Part shown: one piece after another, positions 1-8,690 of the stretch
Numbering within the stretch: position 1 is the stretch's first letter
Layout: each line of letters opens with the position of its first letter
Source of the DNA: Sphingosinicella sp041621755
Lineage (GTDB): Bacteria > Pseudomonadota > Alphaproteobacteria > Sphingomonadales > Sphingomonadaceae
Direction: 5' to 3'
NCBI GenBank assembly: GCA_041621755.1
Contig: JBFKAE010000004.1
Location: forward strand, 1-56,425
Length of the DNA: 56,425 bases
Translations under genes and position numbers: made by a program
Notes under the pieces: generated by a model
The model's input: the letters and a program-made list of their open reading frames with translations, nothing else
Told to the model about the DNA's origin: nothing
Database searches by the model: none

Positions 1-1
1 A

Positions 2-412
2 ACGCTCATCGAACGCCCGACAACAATCGCCTCTGCAGCCAATGACAATGACGCGGATCATGATTCGGCGAAGCCCAACAGCGAAGCGGCGCAGGCCGCA
101 CGCAAAAGCCTTGGCATCACCCTTGCCGAACTGACCCCCGAACTGCGCCGCCAGCTCAGCGTCGATGACGGCGTCGAAGGCGTCGTCATCGCCGGATTAA
201 GCCGCAACAGCGACGCTGCAAAGCGCGGCCTGCAACGCGGCGATATCATCATCTCAATCAACCAGAAGCCGACCAAAACCGCAGCAGCAGCAGCAGCAGC
301 CGTCGAAGCTGCACGCAAAAGCGGCCGCGATACAGTGGTGCTTTTCGTCAAGCGCGGGTCCTCGCCGCCACGCTTTATCGGTATCGAAATGATCGGCAAA
401 GACGGCAAGTAA
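2..412 (+). CDS. DegP/HtrA-family serine protease, C-terminal PDZ part (5' partial)
   Basis: This is the last 136 residues of a protein whose start lies outside the window, read in the frame that ends with TAA at 410-412. It looks like the second PDZ domain of a periplasmic Do/HtrA protease: a short linker rich in Asn, Asp and Ala, then LGITLAELTPELR, the strand VEGVVIAGL, the hallmark RGLQRGDIIISINQ and a closing VVLFVKRG strand. The catalytic domain is not visible. PDZ2 domains of this family bind unfolded client termini and control oligomer state. A (GCA)6-GCC run at 281-301 codes for seven alanines in the expected PDZ helix. The next gene follows after 80 nt in the same direction. The family call is good; which DegP paralogue it is cannot be told. 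Confidence 0.85.
   Translation, partial: TLIERPTTIASAANDNDADHDSAKPNSEAAQAARKSLGITLAELTPELRRQLSVDDGVEGVVIAGLSRNSDAAKRGLQRGDIIISINQKPTKTAAAAAAAVEAARKSGRDTVVLFVKRGSSPPRFIGIEMIGKDGK
281..301 (+). repeat. GCA trinucleotide run in the PDZ domain
   Basis: Six GCA codons are followed by GCC, coding for seven alanines inside the last PDZ helix of the protease gene. Runs like this can change length by slippage without shifting the frame. Confidence 0.9.
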
Positions 413-445
413 ACGGCGACGTCCCACACGTGTAGATATTGACCA

Positions 446-483
446 CCCCTTCTGCATGGCTAACAATGGCCATGCAGAAGGGG
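446..483 (+). promoter_or_regulatory. Perfect 15-bp hairpin containing the downstream ribosome binding site
   Basis: The arms at 446-460 and 469-483 are exact reverse complements separated by an 8-nt loop. The right arm carries the purine-rich AGAAGGGG that is the best Shine-Dalgarno for the ATG at 493. No T-run follows on either strand, so it does not look like an intrinsic terminator. In RNA the stem would hide the ribosome binding site, unless the upstream part is removed or never transcribed. It may also act as a 3' end stabiliser for the protease mRNA. Confidence 0.7.
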
Positions 484-492
484 AAATGTCTT

Positions 493-2115
493 ATGTCTCA
501 TATCTTTGTCGGCACGGGCGGTGGTGAACCGCAACAACTTGACCTCTCGCGCGCCAACCGGCACGGACTGATCGCGGGTGCGACAGGCACCGGCAAGACC
601 GTCAGCCTGCAGATTCTCGCCGAAGGCTTTTCCAAGGCAGGCGTCCCGGTTTTCATGGCCGACGTCAAAGGCGACCTTGCCGGGCTTGCCATGCCTGGCT
701 CCCCATCCCACAAGGCCCACGACAAACTCCTCGAACGCGCCGCCACGATCGGCCTTGAAGATTATGAATATGACAGCTTTCCGGCTGTATTCTGGGACCT
801 TTTTGGCGAACAGGGCCACCCGGTGCGCACAACCATATCGGAAATGGGACCGCTGCTGCTTTCGCGCCTGATGGGCCTCAACGAAACACAGGAAGGCGTG
901 CTCACCATCGCCTTTCGCATCGCCGACAATGAAAAACTCGTGCTGCTCGACCTGAAGGATCTGCAGTCGATGCTCGTCTATCTTGCCGACAATGCCGACA
1001 AGGTCGGTGTGCGTTACGGCAATGTCTCCAAGGCCAGCGTCGGTGCGATCCAGCGGCAATTGCTGGTGCTCGAAAATGAAGGGGCAGGTCAGTTCTTTGC
1101 CGAACCCGCGATCAACGTAATGGATTTCATCAAGACCGGCAGCGATGGCCGCGGGCAGGTCAATATCCTTGCCGCCGATAAATTAATGGGCAGCCCGCGC
1201 CTCTATGCAACCTTCCTGCTCTGGCTCCTGTCGGAACTCTTCGAAGAGCTTCCCGAAGTCGGCGATCCCGACAAACCAAAGCTCGTCTTCTTTTTCGATG
1301 AAGCCCATCTCCTCTTCGACGAGGCGCCAAAGGCGCTGATCGAAAAGGTTGAACAGGTCGTCCGCCTGATCCGGTCAAAGGGCGTCGGGGTGTTCTTCAT
1401 CACGCAGAACCCGACCGATGTTCCTGAAAATATCGGCGGTCAGCTTGGCAACAGGATTCAGCATGCGCTGCGTGCCTTCACGCCGCGCGATCAAAAGGCG
1501 ATCAAAGCCGCTGCCGAAACTTTCCGTATCAACCCGGCGCTTGATGTCGCAACCGTCATTACCGAGCTTAAGGTCGGCGAAGCGCTGGTCTCGATGCTCG
1601 ACGACGATGGCGCGCCAACACCCGTTGAACGGACATTGATCCGTCCGCCCGAATCGCGTCTTGGGCCACTAAAGCCTCAGGAGCGCACAGTGCTGATGGC
1701 CGGTTCACCCTTTGCCGGACAATATGAAGACACTATCGACCGCGAATCGGCATTCGAAATTCTGCAGGATCGCGCCAAGGCCGCACTGGAAGATGCAGAA
1801 GAGGAAGAAGCCGAAACCCAATCCTCGTCATCGCGCGGAAAATCGGCAGGCGGCTGGATCGGCGCTGCGATGAAGCGGGTCGCTATGGCCGTCGCTGGCG
1901 CCGTGCTCGCCAAAAAGGCGCGCGACTTTGGCAACATGCTGGCGGGTAAAAAGCCCGGCAAACGCCGTGTCTCGCAAACCGCATCATCGGCCGGAATCGC
2001 CGGTGGCCAGATTGGCTATGAAATCGGCAAGGCGCTCGGTGGCACGACCGGTGGCCGCATCGGCCGCGGCATTCTTGGCAGCTTCAGCCGCTCTATGGCA
2101 AAAAAGTTCGATTAG
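493..2115 (+). CDS. HerA-like ATPase of the DUF853 (YjgR) family
   Basis: A 540-residue P-loop ATPase. It has Walker A GATGTGKT at residues 29-36, a Walker B with FFFDEAHLLF near residue 265, and a FFITQNPTDVP sensor-like stretch shortly after. The family (DUF853, YjgR) belongs to the HerA/FtsK superfamily. Its role is not settled; DNA or protein translocation is assumed from homology. The C-terminus is a charged Glu/Ala linker followed by a Gly-rich region (GGTTGGRIGRGILG) that could touch membrane. I chose ATG 493 because the family starts at this MSHIF-like point and a good AGAAGGGG lies 9 nt upstream. A TTG at 439 would extend the protein through the hairpin and is unlikely. No nuclease partner is adjacent. 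Confidence 0.9.
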   Translation: MSHIFVGTGGGEPQQLDLSRANRHGLIAGATGTGKTVSLQILAEGFSKAGVPVFMADVKGDLAGLAMPGSPSHKAHDKLLERAATIGLEDYEYDSFPAVFWDLFGEQGHPVRTTISEMGPLLLSRLMGLNETQEGVLTIAFRIADNEKLVLLDLKDLQSMLVYLADNADKVGVRYGNVSKASVGAIQRQLLVLENEGAGQFFAEPAINVMDFIKTGSDGRGQVNILAADKLMGSPRLYATFLLWLLSELFEELPEVGDPDKPKLVFFFDEAHLLFDEAPKALIEKVEQVVRLIRSKGVGVFFITQNPTDVPENIGGQLGNRIQHALRAFTPRDQKAIKAAAETFRINPALDVATVITELKVGEALVSMLDDDGAPTPVERTLIRPPESRLGPLKPQERTVLMAGSPFAGQYEDTIDRESAFEILQDRAKAALEDAEEEEAETQSSSSRGKSAGGWIGAAMKRVAMAVAGAVLAKKARDFGNMLAGKKPGKRRVSQTASSAGIAGGQIGYEIGKALGGTTGGRIGRGILGSFSRSMAKKFD

Positions 2116-2145
2116 TCAGTCAGGCAAGTACGCAAAATTTTATCA

Positions 2146-2178
2146 TCCCGAGCGTAGTCGAGGGACCGCAGGGCCCTG
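2146..2178. repeat. Short dispersed intergenic repeat (sphingomonad type)
   Basis: The gap between the convergent genes ending at 2115 and 2230 holds ATCCCGAGCGTAGTCGAGGG followed by a GGGCCCT palindrome. From memory, very similar 'tcccgagcgtagtcgaggga' units are scattered between genes in sphingomonads. A fragment resembling its start (ATCCCGAG) also occurs near 52013. I see no coding potential in this gap and no clear terminator hairpin with a T-run. Confidence 0.45.
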
Positions 2179-2229
2179 AAACCACCATGCCCCAAGGCAG
2201 AGCCCGAAGCCTGTTCTGCCAGCCGACCC

Positions 2230-2661
2230 TTAACCGCCGGTGCTGACCTGCGCGATATTGGCGTCGCCATTGCCTTCGCCGGTATCAAGGATTGTCTTCA
2301 AAAGCGCCCCTTTATCCACGACCGACGTATTGGGATCACCGGCCGTCGAACGTGCGGTCGGGTCCACATCTTGCGCATCCGCACCGTTCAGCAATTGCTG
2401 TTCGCCAGATGATTTCGCAGGCACGCGCGCGCCTTCGCCAAACAACGCCTCGATCGCACGCGTCTGGCTGTCATTTTCAAGCGGACGCGGCTGACCGGGG
2501 CGCGGCGGCGCCATGTTGTAATCGGGCGGCACGACCAGCGGCGCAGAGCGGCCAATGGCAAATTCGTCGGGCGATTCGCGGTTATAGATCCCCGACTTGC
2601 CGCACGCCCCAAGCGCGATAAGGCCGGCACCAAGGACGGCAAATTTTACGATGGACGACAT
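2230..2661 (-). CDS. bamF: Outer-membrane assembly lipoprotein, BamF / DUF3035 family
   Basis: A 143-residue predicted lipoprotein. The N-terminus has a hydrophobic stretch and the lipobox LGAC, with the lipidated Cys at residue 20. The mature part starts KSGIYNRESPDEFAIG and continues VVPPDYNMAPPRPGQPRP, the signature of the alphaproteobacterial DUF3035 family. In Caulobacter a member of this family (BamF) is part of the beta-barrel assembly complex. The ATG lies 3 nt after the lspA stop, so the two are translated from one message, which fits because LspA cleaves prolipoproteins. It is the last gene of the run beginning at thyA. The family call is firm; a BAM role here rests on homology. Confidence 0.8.
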   Translation of the reverse strand: MSSIVKFAVLGAGLIALGACGKSGIYNRESPDEFAIGRSAPLVVPPDYNMAPPRPGQPRPLENDSQTRAIEALFGEGARVPAKSSGEQQLLNGADAQDVDPTARSTAGDPNTSVVDKGALLKTILDTGEGNGDANIAQVSTGG

Positions 2662-2664
2662 AGA

Positions 2665-3168
2665 CTAGTTCTCCAGATGATCTTCCCGCGCCGCCGGTTT
2701 GCGCTCAAACAACGCGCGCAGCAACAATAATGCGACGCCTATGGTAATGCCTGCGTCGGCGACATTGAAGACGTAAAAACTCAAATCGCCCCAATAGAGG
2801 TGCACAAAGTCGACGACATAGCCAAAACGCACACGATCGACGATATTTCCGACCGCGCCGCCCAGCACCAATCCCATCGCCAATATGTCGATACCATTCG
2901 TCTCGCGTCGCATCCACCATGCAACCCCTGCGGCAATCGCAGCGGTCAAAACCGTCAGCGACCAACGCCCGACATCGCCGTCGGCCTGAAACAGCCCCAT
3001 CGATACACCGTAATTTTCAACCCAGGTCAGGTTGAACAGCGGCAAAACTTCAATGCTGCCCAGCGCTTCAAGCCCAAGGACATCGCTCACCCAATATTTG
3101 GTGATCTGATCGAGCAGGAAAATGACAAGCGCAAGCCCATAGCCCTGGCTGGCCGTAAACCCCTTCAC
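2665..3168 (-). CDS. lspA: Lipoprotein signal peptidase II
   Basis: A 167-residue inner-membrane aspartyl protease that removes signal peptides from prolipoproteins after diacylglyceryl transfer. Four hydrophobic segments are visible. Both catalytic motifs are present: GNIVDRVRFGYVVDF and, further on, YVFNVADAGIT, each with its Asp. I chose the GTG at 3168 because it overlaps the ileS stop in a GTGA arrangement and gives the family length; the open frame continues upstream inside ileS. The neighbours ileS upstream and bamF downstream indicate one operon. The order ileS-lspA is common in proteobacteria. Confidence 0.95.
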   Translation of the reverse strand: MKGFTASQGYGLALVIFLLDQITKYWVSDVLGLEALGSIEVLPLFNLTWVENYGVSMGLFQADGDVGRWSLTVLTAAIAAGVAWWMRRETNGIDILAMGLVLGGAVGNIVDRVRFGYVVDFVHLYWGDLSFYVFNVADAGITIGVALLLLRALFERKPAAREDHLEN

Positions 3169-5969
3169 GCGACGACCTCTGCACAGCGCCCGCAAAGCTC
3201 GCTCGTCGGATCAACATCCCCCGTATGCCGCCAGCACCGCGCGCATTTTTCTTCCGCCGTTTTCGACACTGAAATCGAATCCCCGTCCGCAAATTTGACA
3301 TTCGCGACGATACAAAGCTCTGCAAAGTCGACGCTGTCGGCACCCTCGAACGCCGGGACGACCACCTCTGCCTCGTTGCTCGACCGGATGACCTTGTCGC
3401 GGCGCAGTGGCTCGATGGCTTCGGTGACCTCGCCACGCACGTCGCGCAATTTGGTCCAGCGTTTGCCGAGCGCATCATCGCGCCATGCCGCATCAATCTC
3501 CGGCCAGTCGAGCAGATGCACCGACCCGTCCTCGCTCGGAAAGCGCGTCTGCCAGACCTCTTCGGCGGTAAAGCACAAGACCGGCGCGAACCAGCGCGTC
3601 AGCGCGTGGAACAATATGTCGAGCACGGTCCGGCACGCTCGCCGCTTTTGCCCGCTTGGCGCGTCGCAATAGAGGCTGTCCTTGCGCACATCGAAATAGA
3701 ATGCGCTGAGGTCGAGCGCCGCGAACTGCTGCAACGCCGTCACATAGGCGGTGAAATCAAAGTCGTTGAGGTTCGCCTTCAACTGCCCGTCAAGCTCGGT
3801 CAGGCGATGCAATACCCAGCGTTCAAGCTCGGGCATATCGGCGACGTCAACCCGCTCGCTTTCGTCAAAATCGCCGAGCGCGCCAAGCAGATAGCGGAAC
3901 GTGTTGCGCACCTTGCGATAGGCGTCCGACATGCCGCGGATGATTTCGTCACCGATGCGGTGATCCTCGGTATAATCGACCGACGCCACCCACAGCCGCA
4001 AGATATCCGCGCCATTCACGTCGATGATCTTTTGCGGATCGATGGTGTTGCCAAGGCTTTTTGACATTTTCATGCCCTTGGAATCCATCGTAAAGCCGTG
4101 CGTCAGCACCGCTTTATAAGGCGCTTTTCCCCGCGTGACGCAGCTTTCGAGCAGGCTCGACTGGAACCAGCCGCGATGCTGGTCGGTGCCTTCAAGGTAA
4201 AGATCCGCAGGCGATTGCTGACCCGGCCACCTGCCGCTTTCCAGCACAAAGGCATGGGTCGACCCGCTGTCGAACCAGACGTCTAGAATATCGTTTACAG
4301 TCTCATAATCGTCCGCTTTGTACGGATCGCCCAACAGCTTTTGATGATCGGCTGCAAACCATGCATCCGCACCACCTTGCCGCACCGCCTCGACAATCCG
4401 CGCATTGACCTGCGCGTCCTGCAGAAACTCGCCTGTCTCCTTGTGGACATAAAGCGTCAGCGGCACGCCCCACGCGCGCTGGCGCGACAGCACCCAGTCC
4501 GGCCGCCCTTCAACCATTGAACCGATGCGGTTCTTACCACGCGCCGGAACGAACCGTGTCTTTTCAATTTCGGCCAGCGCAATCTCGCGCAAGGTTCGTC
4601 CTTCACCCTGCGCGTCGCGGATATCCGCTTCATTCGCGCACAGTGGAATCTGCCCGTCAGCACGGTCCATCGCGACGAACCATTGCGGCGTGCAGCGATA
4701 GATCAGCTTCGCCTTCGACCGCCAGCTATGCGGATAGCTGTGCTGGTAATCCGCACTTGCCGCCAAAAGCCCGCCCGCTTCGCGCAGTGCAGTGCACACC
4801 GGCCCGTCGGGCGCGTTGACTTTATAGACATGGTCGCCGCCAACCACCGGCCAGTCCGACTTGTACGCGCCGTCCGGTCCAACCACGAACAGCGGATCGA
4901 TGCCGTGCGCCTTGCACAGGTAAAAGTCATCCTCGCCATGATCGGGCGCCATATGGACAAGCCCCGTACCGCTGTCGGTGGTGACAAAATCACCGGGCAA
5001 AAGCGGACGCGGTTCGGCAAAAATCCCGCCATGTTTGTGCAGGGGATGTTTTGCAACCGCCCCGGCAAGACCTTGCGCGCTTATTTGACGAACAGCTTTT
5101 ACCACAACCCCTGTGCGTGCGGAAAAATCATCGACCAACGCCGCAGCGATCAGGAACGATTCGCCATCGGCATCTGCCAGCACATAGTCAACATCCTCAC
5201 CATAGGCCAAGGCCCTGTTCACGGGCAGCGTCCACGGCGTCGTCGTCCAGATCACTGCATGCGCGCCGACCAGCTCGGGCGCATTCGGCGCGTCTGTAAT
5301 CTCGAACGCCACATCGATCTGCGTTGATGTAATATCCTGATATTCGACTTCGGCTTCGGCGAGCGCGGTCTTTTCGACCGGCGACCACATGACGGGTTTT
5401 GCGCCGCGATACAGCATGCCCGATGTCGCGACTTTCAGAAACTCCTCAACAATCACCGCTTCGGCATCGTAATCCATCGTCAGATACGGGCGATCCCATT
5501 CGCCCATGACGCCAAGCCGCTTGAACTGTTCGCGCTGCAGATTGACGAACTTGTCGGCATAGGCCCGGCACTCGCCCCGGAATTCCAGCGGGTCGACATC
5601 GTCCTTGTTGCGCTTTTTCTTGCGATACTGCTCCTCGATCTTCCATTCGATCGGCAGGCCGTGACAGTCCCAGCCCGGCACATAAGGCGCGTCCTTGCCA
5701 AGCAAGGTCTGCGAGCGCACGACCAGATCCTTCAATATCTTGTTGAGCGCATGCCCGATATGGATGTCGCCATTGGCATAAGGCGGGCCATCATGAAGGA
5801 TGAATTTCTCGCGGCCTTCACGGTGCGCGCGCAGCCTCCCGTAAAGATCCTGTTTCGCCCAGCGGGCCAGCCATTCCGGCTCCTTGCGCGCAAGCCCCGC
5901 CTTCATCGGAAAATCCGTCTTCGGCAGGAAAACCGTGTCGCGATAGTCTTTTTTGGTGTCTTCAGTCAT
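3165..5969 (-). CDS. ileS: Isoleucyl-tRNA synthetase
   Basis: A class I aminoacyl-tRNA synthetase of 934 residues that charges tRNA-Ile with isoleucine. The HIGH motif appears in PPYANGDIHIGHALN near residue 65 and the KMSKS motif in MKMSKSLGN near residue 600. The editing insertion (CP1), with TTTPWTLPVNRAL, lies between them. The C-terminal end has a zinc-ribbon pattern CARC...CGRC, the usual bacterial IleS tail. ATG 5969 is preferred over an in-frame GTG at 5978 because the family begins with this short acidic/basic segment before YRDTVFLPKTDFPM. Its stop overlaps the lspA start by 4 nt, suggesting coupled translation. Confidence 0.97.
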   Translation of the reverse strand: MTEDTKKDYRDTVFLPKTDFPMKAGLARKEPEWLARWAKQDLYGRLRAHREGREKFILHDGPPYANGDIHIGHALNKILKDLVVRSQTLLGKDAPYVPGWDCHGLPIEWKIEEQYRKKKRNKDDVDPLEFRGECRAYADKFVNLQREQFKRLGVMGEWDRPYLTMDYDAEAVIVEEFLKVATSGMLYRGAKPVMWSPVEKTALAEAEVEYQDITSTQIDVAFEITDAPNAPELVGAHAVIWTTTPWTLPVNRALAYGEDVDYVLADADGESFLIAAALVDDFSARTGVVVKAVRQISAQGLAGAVAKHPLHKHGGIFAEPRPLLPGDFVTTDSGTGLVHMAPDHGEDDFYLCKAHGIDPLFVVGPDGAYKSDWPVVGGDHVYKVNAPDGPVCTALREAGGLLAASADYQHSYPHSWRSKAKLIYRCTPQWFVAMDRADGQIPLCANEADIRDAQGEGRTLREIALAEIEKTRFVPARGKNRIGSMVEGRPDWVLSRQRAWGVPLTLYVHKETGEFLQDAQVNARIVEAVRQGGADAWFAADHQKLLGDPYKADDYETVNDILDVWFDSGSTHAFVLESGRWPGQQSPADLYLEGTDQHRGWFQSSLLESCVTRGKAPYKAVLTHGFTMDSKGMKMSKSLGNTIDPQKIIDVNGADILRLWVASVDYTEDHRIGDEIIRGMSDAYRKVRNTFRYLLGALGDFDESERVDVADMPELERWVLHRLTELDGQLKANLNDFDFTAYVTALQQFAALDLSAFYFDVRKDSLYCDAPSGQKRRACRTVLDILFHALTRWFAPVLCFTAEEVWQTRFPSEDGSVHLLDWPEIDAAWRDDALGKRWTKLRDVRGEVTEAIEPLRRDKVIRSSNEAEVVVPAFEGADSVDFAELCIVANVKFADGDSISVSKTAEEKCARCWRHTGDVDPTSELCGRCAEVVA

Positions 5970-6017
5970 ATGGCGCACGGATTAGGGCCTGCGCCGCGTT
6001 GCAGCAACACATGATTT

Positions 6018-6947
6018 TCAAGCAGCAAGCGCCGCGCGCGCCGCTTCCGCGTCCTTGCCGATCTGCGCTTTCAGTTCGTCAAGCCCGCTCAGCTTCAATT
6101 CGGGCCGCAAATATTTGACGAGGCTGGTCGAAATCTCCTGCCCGTAAAGATCGCCCTCAAAATCGAACAGCCATATCTCCAGCAACTCCTTTGGCGGGTC
6201 GAACATTGGCCGCACACCAATATTGGCGACACCGTCAACAACCTCGCCATTCGCCAACCGACAGCGCACCGCATAAACGCCATATGCCGGACGCACATAA
6301 TCGCCCAGCGTGACATTTGCGGTCGGCACGCCAATCGTGCGCCCGCGCTTGTCGCCATGCTCGACAATCCCGCGGATCGAAAACGGGTGACCGAGTAAAC
6401 CGCCCGCAAGCTCGCAATCGCCCGCCTGCAACGCGGCGCGCACGCGCGTCGATGAAATAATCGCACCACCCTCGTCACGAACCGGGCTGACGACATGCGT
6501 CTCCATACCGTGCGCCGCACCATAATCCTTCAACTGCGGCGTGTTTCCCGCCGCGTGTCTGCCAAAAGTAAAATTATCGCCCGTGACGATACCACTCAGC
6601 CCGCATTTTTCGGCCAACCAGTCGCTGACGAATGCCTCTGCGGTAATGTCGGCAAAATCTGCATCAAAGGCCAACACAACACTCGCATCGACTCCAAAGG
6701 CTTCGAGCAGGTCAAGTTTCTGCGCCGTCGTTGACAACATGAAAGGCGGCGTCGCGGGACGAAACAGGCGCAGCGGATGCGGATCGAACGTCACCACCAG
6801 CGCAGGCACACCCGCCACAGTGGCAAGTTCCTTTGCTCGCCCGACCACCGCCCGGTGGCCAAGATGAAAGCCATCGAAATTGCCAAGCGCTGCAATCCCA
6901 CCGCGCAGCTGCTCGGGCAGCTTCATATTTCCCGTTATGCGTTCCAT
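6018..6947 (-). CDS. ribF: Bifunctional riboflavin kinase / FAD synthetase
   Basis: A 309-residue cytosolic enzyme that phosphorylates riboflavin to FMN and adenylylates FMN to FAD. The N-terminal adenylyltransferase domain shows the nucleotidyl-transferase signature GNFDGFHLGH near residue 22 and TGDNFTFGRHAAG further on. The C-terminal kinase domain begins around residue 185 with a GxxxGxPTAN motif (RTIGVPTANV) and contains the YGVYAV strand. It sits 48 nt upstream of ileS; ribF-ileS-lspA is a well-known proteobacterial order. FAD made here would serve several flavoenzymes in the window. Confidence 0.95.
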   Translation of the reverse strand: MERITGNMKLPEQLRGGIAALGNFDGFHLGHRAVVGRAKELATVAGVPALVVTFDPHPLRLFRPATPPFMLSTTAQKLDLLEAFGVDASVVLAFDADFADITAEAFVSDWLAEKCGLSGIVTGDNFTFGRHAAGNTPQLKDYGAAHGMETHVVSPVRDEGGAIISSTRVRAALQAGDCELAGGLLGHPFSIRGIVEHGDKRGRTIGVPTANVTLGDYVRPAYGVYAVRCRLANGEVVDGVANIGVRPMFDPPKELLEIWLFDFEGDLYGQEISTSLVKYLRPELKLSGLDELKAQIGKDAEAARAALAA

Positions 6948-6984
6948 GCTTTGTCCCTAGCGATACTGCCACGCGTCGCCAAGC

Positions 6985-8172
6985 TCAGCGTTGCGGCAGC
7001 CCCGCGCCCAACAGACGCATGACATTGCCACCCATGACTTTTTCAATCTCAACTTCAGAGAACCCCTGATCAAGAAGCGCCTGGCTAACCGCCGCAAGTT
7101 GCGCAGTATCAAAGCCGACCGTGACCGTCCCGTCAAAATCCGATCCAAGCCCAACATGGTCAATGCCGACAAGATCGCGCACATGGCGGATCGCCCGCGC
7201 GGCAGATTGCGGAGTCGGATCGCAAATCGCGACGTCCCAATAGCCGATGCCGATAATACCGCCATTTGCAGCAATGCCACGTATCTGCCGATCATCAAGG
7301 TTGCGCGTCGCGTCGCAGGTTGCCTTGACGCCGCCATGTGAAGACACAACCGGTCGCCGTGCCATCTTCAGCACATCATCAATTACCGCCGGACTGGCGT
7401 GGGCAAGATCGACGATCATGCCAATATCCTCCATGCGGCGCACCACCTGTCGGCCAAATGGCGTAAGCCCGCCTTTCATGACGCCATGCGCCGACCCACC
7501 AAGCTCATTATCAAAAAAATGCGTCAGCCCGGCCATACGAAACCCCGCATCGAACAACATATCGAGATTGTCGATACGCCCTTCAAGATTGTGCAGCCCT
7601 TCAACCGACAGCAACGCGCCCGTTACGTTGCTGCTCGACGCACGCCGCGTCAGCAATCTGTCGAGATCATCGCGGCTGCGGATCATCAAATAGCCGCCCC
7701 CCTCTGCAGCACGGTGCATTTTTTCTGAATGATAAAGCGAACGCTGCAGCAGCGAATCCCACGTTCGTGGCGGCTGCAATTGCGCGATGACCAGCCCGGT
7801 AATGTCGTCGCTGTCATCGTCGTTGTAATCGTCGTTCAGGCCCTTTGGCGATTTCGTCACCGACGAAAAAATTTGCAACGTCACATTGCCTTCACGCAGG
7901 CGCGGCAGGTCAACGTGCCCCCGTGACGACCGTTTCGCCGGGTCACGCTTCCAGAGCAGCGTATCGGCATGCATATCGACGACGACCAGCCGGTCGTGCA
8001 ACGCCTGCGCCTTTGCGCCGACCGTCCATTCACCCGACCCTTCGATACGGTTCATAGACCGCTCGACGATGCCAGGGATAATCGCGAAATAGCCGACAAT
8101 CAGCGAGGCGAGCACCCCAACACAAACCCACAGCCATTTCCGGCGCGGTGTGTGTTGCGGTGCCTTCGCCAT
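6985..8172 (-). CDS. Membrane-anchored dipeptidase, peptidase family M19
   Basis: A 395-residue M19 (renal dipeptidase-like) metallopeptidase that cleaves dipeptides using two zinc ions. An N-terminal transmembrane anchor at about residues 14-35 (WLWVCVGVLASLIVGYFAI) precedes the catalytic domain, so the enzyme probably faces the periplasm. Metal-ligand motifs are present: VDMHADTLLW, LSVEGLHNLEG, VDLAHASP, SSHGG and GLGSDFDG. The ATG shares one base with the folA stop (TGATG), so it is translated from the same message. An in-frame GTG just upstream is less likely. A second M19 enzyme, exported rather than anchored, lies at 16938-18182. The physiological substrate is not evident from sequence. 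Confidence 0.9.
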   Translation of the reverse strand: MAKAPQHTPRRKWLWVCVGVLASLIVGYFAIIPGIVERSMNRIEGSGEWTVGAKAQALHDRLVVVDMHADTLLWKRDPAKRSSRGHVDLPRLREGNVTLQIFSSVTKSPKGLNDDYNDDDSDDITGLVIAQLQPPRTWDSLLQRSLYHSEKMHRAAEGGGYLMIRSRDDLDRLLTRRASSSNVTGALLSVEGLHNLEGRIDNLDMLFDAGFRMAGLTHFFDNELGGSAHGVMKGGLTPFGRQVVRRMEDIGMIVDLAHASPAVIDDVLKMARRPVVSSHGGVKATCDATRNLDDRQIRGIAANGGIIGIGYWDVAICDPTPQSAARAIRHVRDLVGIDHVGLGSDFDGTVTVGFDTAQLAAVSQALLDQGFSEVEIEKVMGGNVMRLLGAGLPQR

Positions 8173-8690
8173 CACACCGCCTTCAGCGTCACAAAATCAA
8201 ACGCCGGATTACCGTCGCTTGCCGGATGTTTTTCCCGCGCCACTTCATGCCAGCGCCCCTTGTCGATTTCGGGAAACCAGGTGTCGCCTTCAGGGCTGGC
8301 ATGAATCTCAGTCAGCTCAATCCGGCTCGCCGACGGTAAAGCCAGCCTGTAAATTTCCGCGCCACCAATCACCATATAATGTTCGGCGCGCGTGCGCGGA
8401 TCGAGACCCGCTGCCGCAATTGCCTCGGCAAGGTTCGGAACGACCGTCACACCCTCTGCCGTCCAGTCCGTGTCGCGGGTCAGCACAATATTATGGCGCG
8501 CAGGCAGCGGCTTTCCAATCGATTCAAACGTCTTGCGCCCCATAATCACAGGCTTGCCGACGGTCAGTTTTTTGAAGCGCTTCAAGTCGGCAGGCAGGTG
8601 CCAGGGCATCGCGCCTTCCATACCGATCACGCCATTATCAGCCCGTGCGACGACGAGGACAATTTCGGGATTTCTGACGGTCCGGCTCAA
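8172..8690 (-). CDS. folA: Dihydrofolate reductase
   Basis: A 172-residue NADPH-dependent enzyme that reduces dihydrofolate to tetrahydrofolate. The active-site segment DNGVIGMEGAMPWHLPADLK and the cofactor-binding MGRKTFESIG are both visible, followed by the late motif YMVIGGAEIY. The start is a TTG at 8690 that overlaps the thyA stop (TTGA); no ATG is available before the conserved first strand. Pairing with thyA is functional: thymidylate synthase produces dihydrofolate and this enzyme recycles it. The protein is a little longer than E. coli FolA because of a short N-terminal extension. Confidence 0.96.
   Translation of the reverse strand: MSRTVRNPEIVLVVARADNGVIGMEGAMPWHLPADLKRFKKLTVGKPVIMGRKTFESIGKPLPARHNIVLTRDTDWTAEGVTVVPNLAEAIAAAGLDPRTRAEHYMVIGGAEIYRLALPSASRIELTEIHASPEGDTWFPEIDKGRWHEVAREKHPASDGNPAFDFVTLKAV

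Noticed and set aside
446..483. Intrinsic terminator of the protease gene
   Set aside because: No T-run follows the stem on either strand; treated as a ribosome-binding-site hairpin instead.
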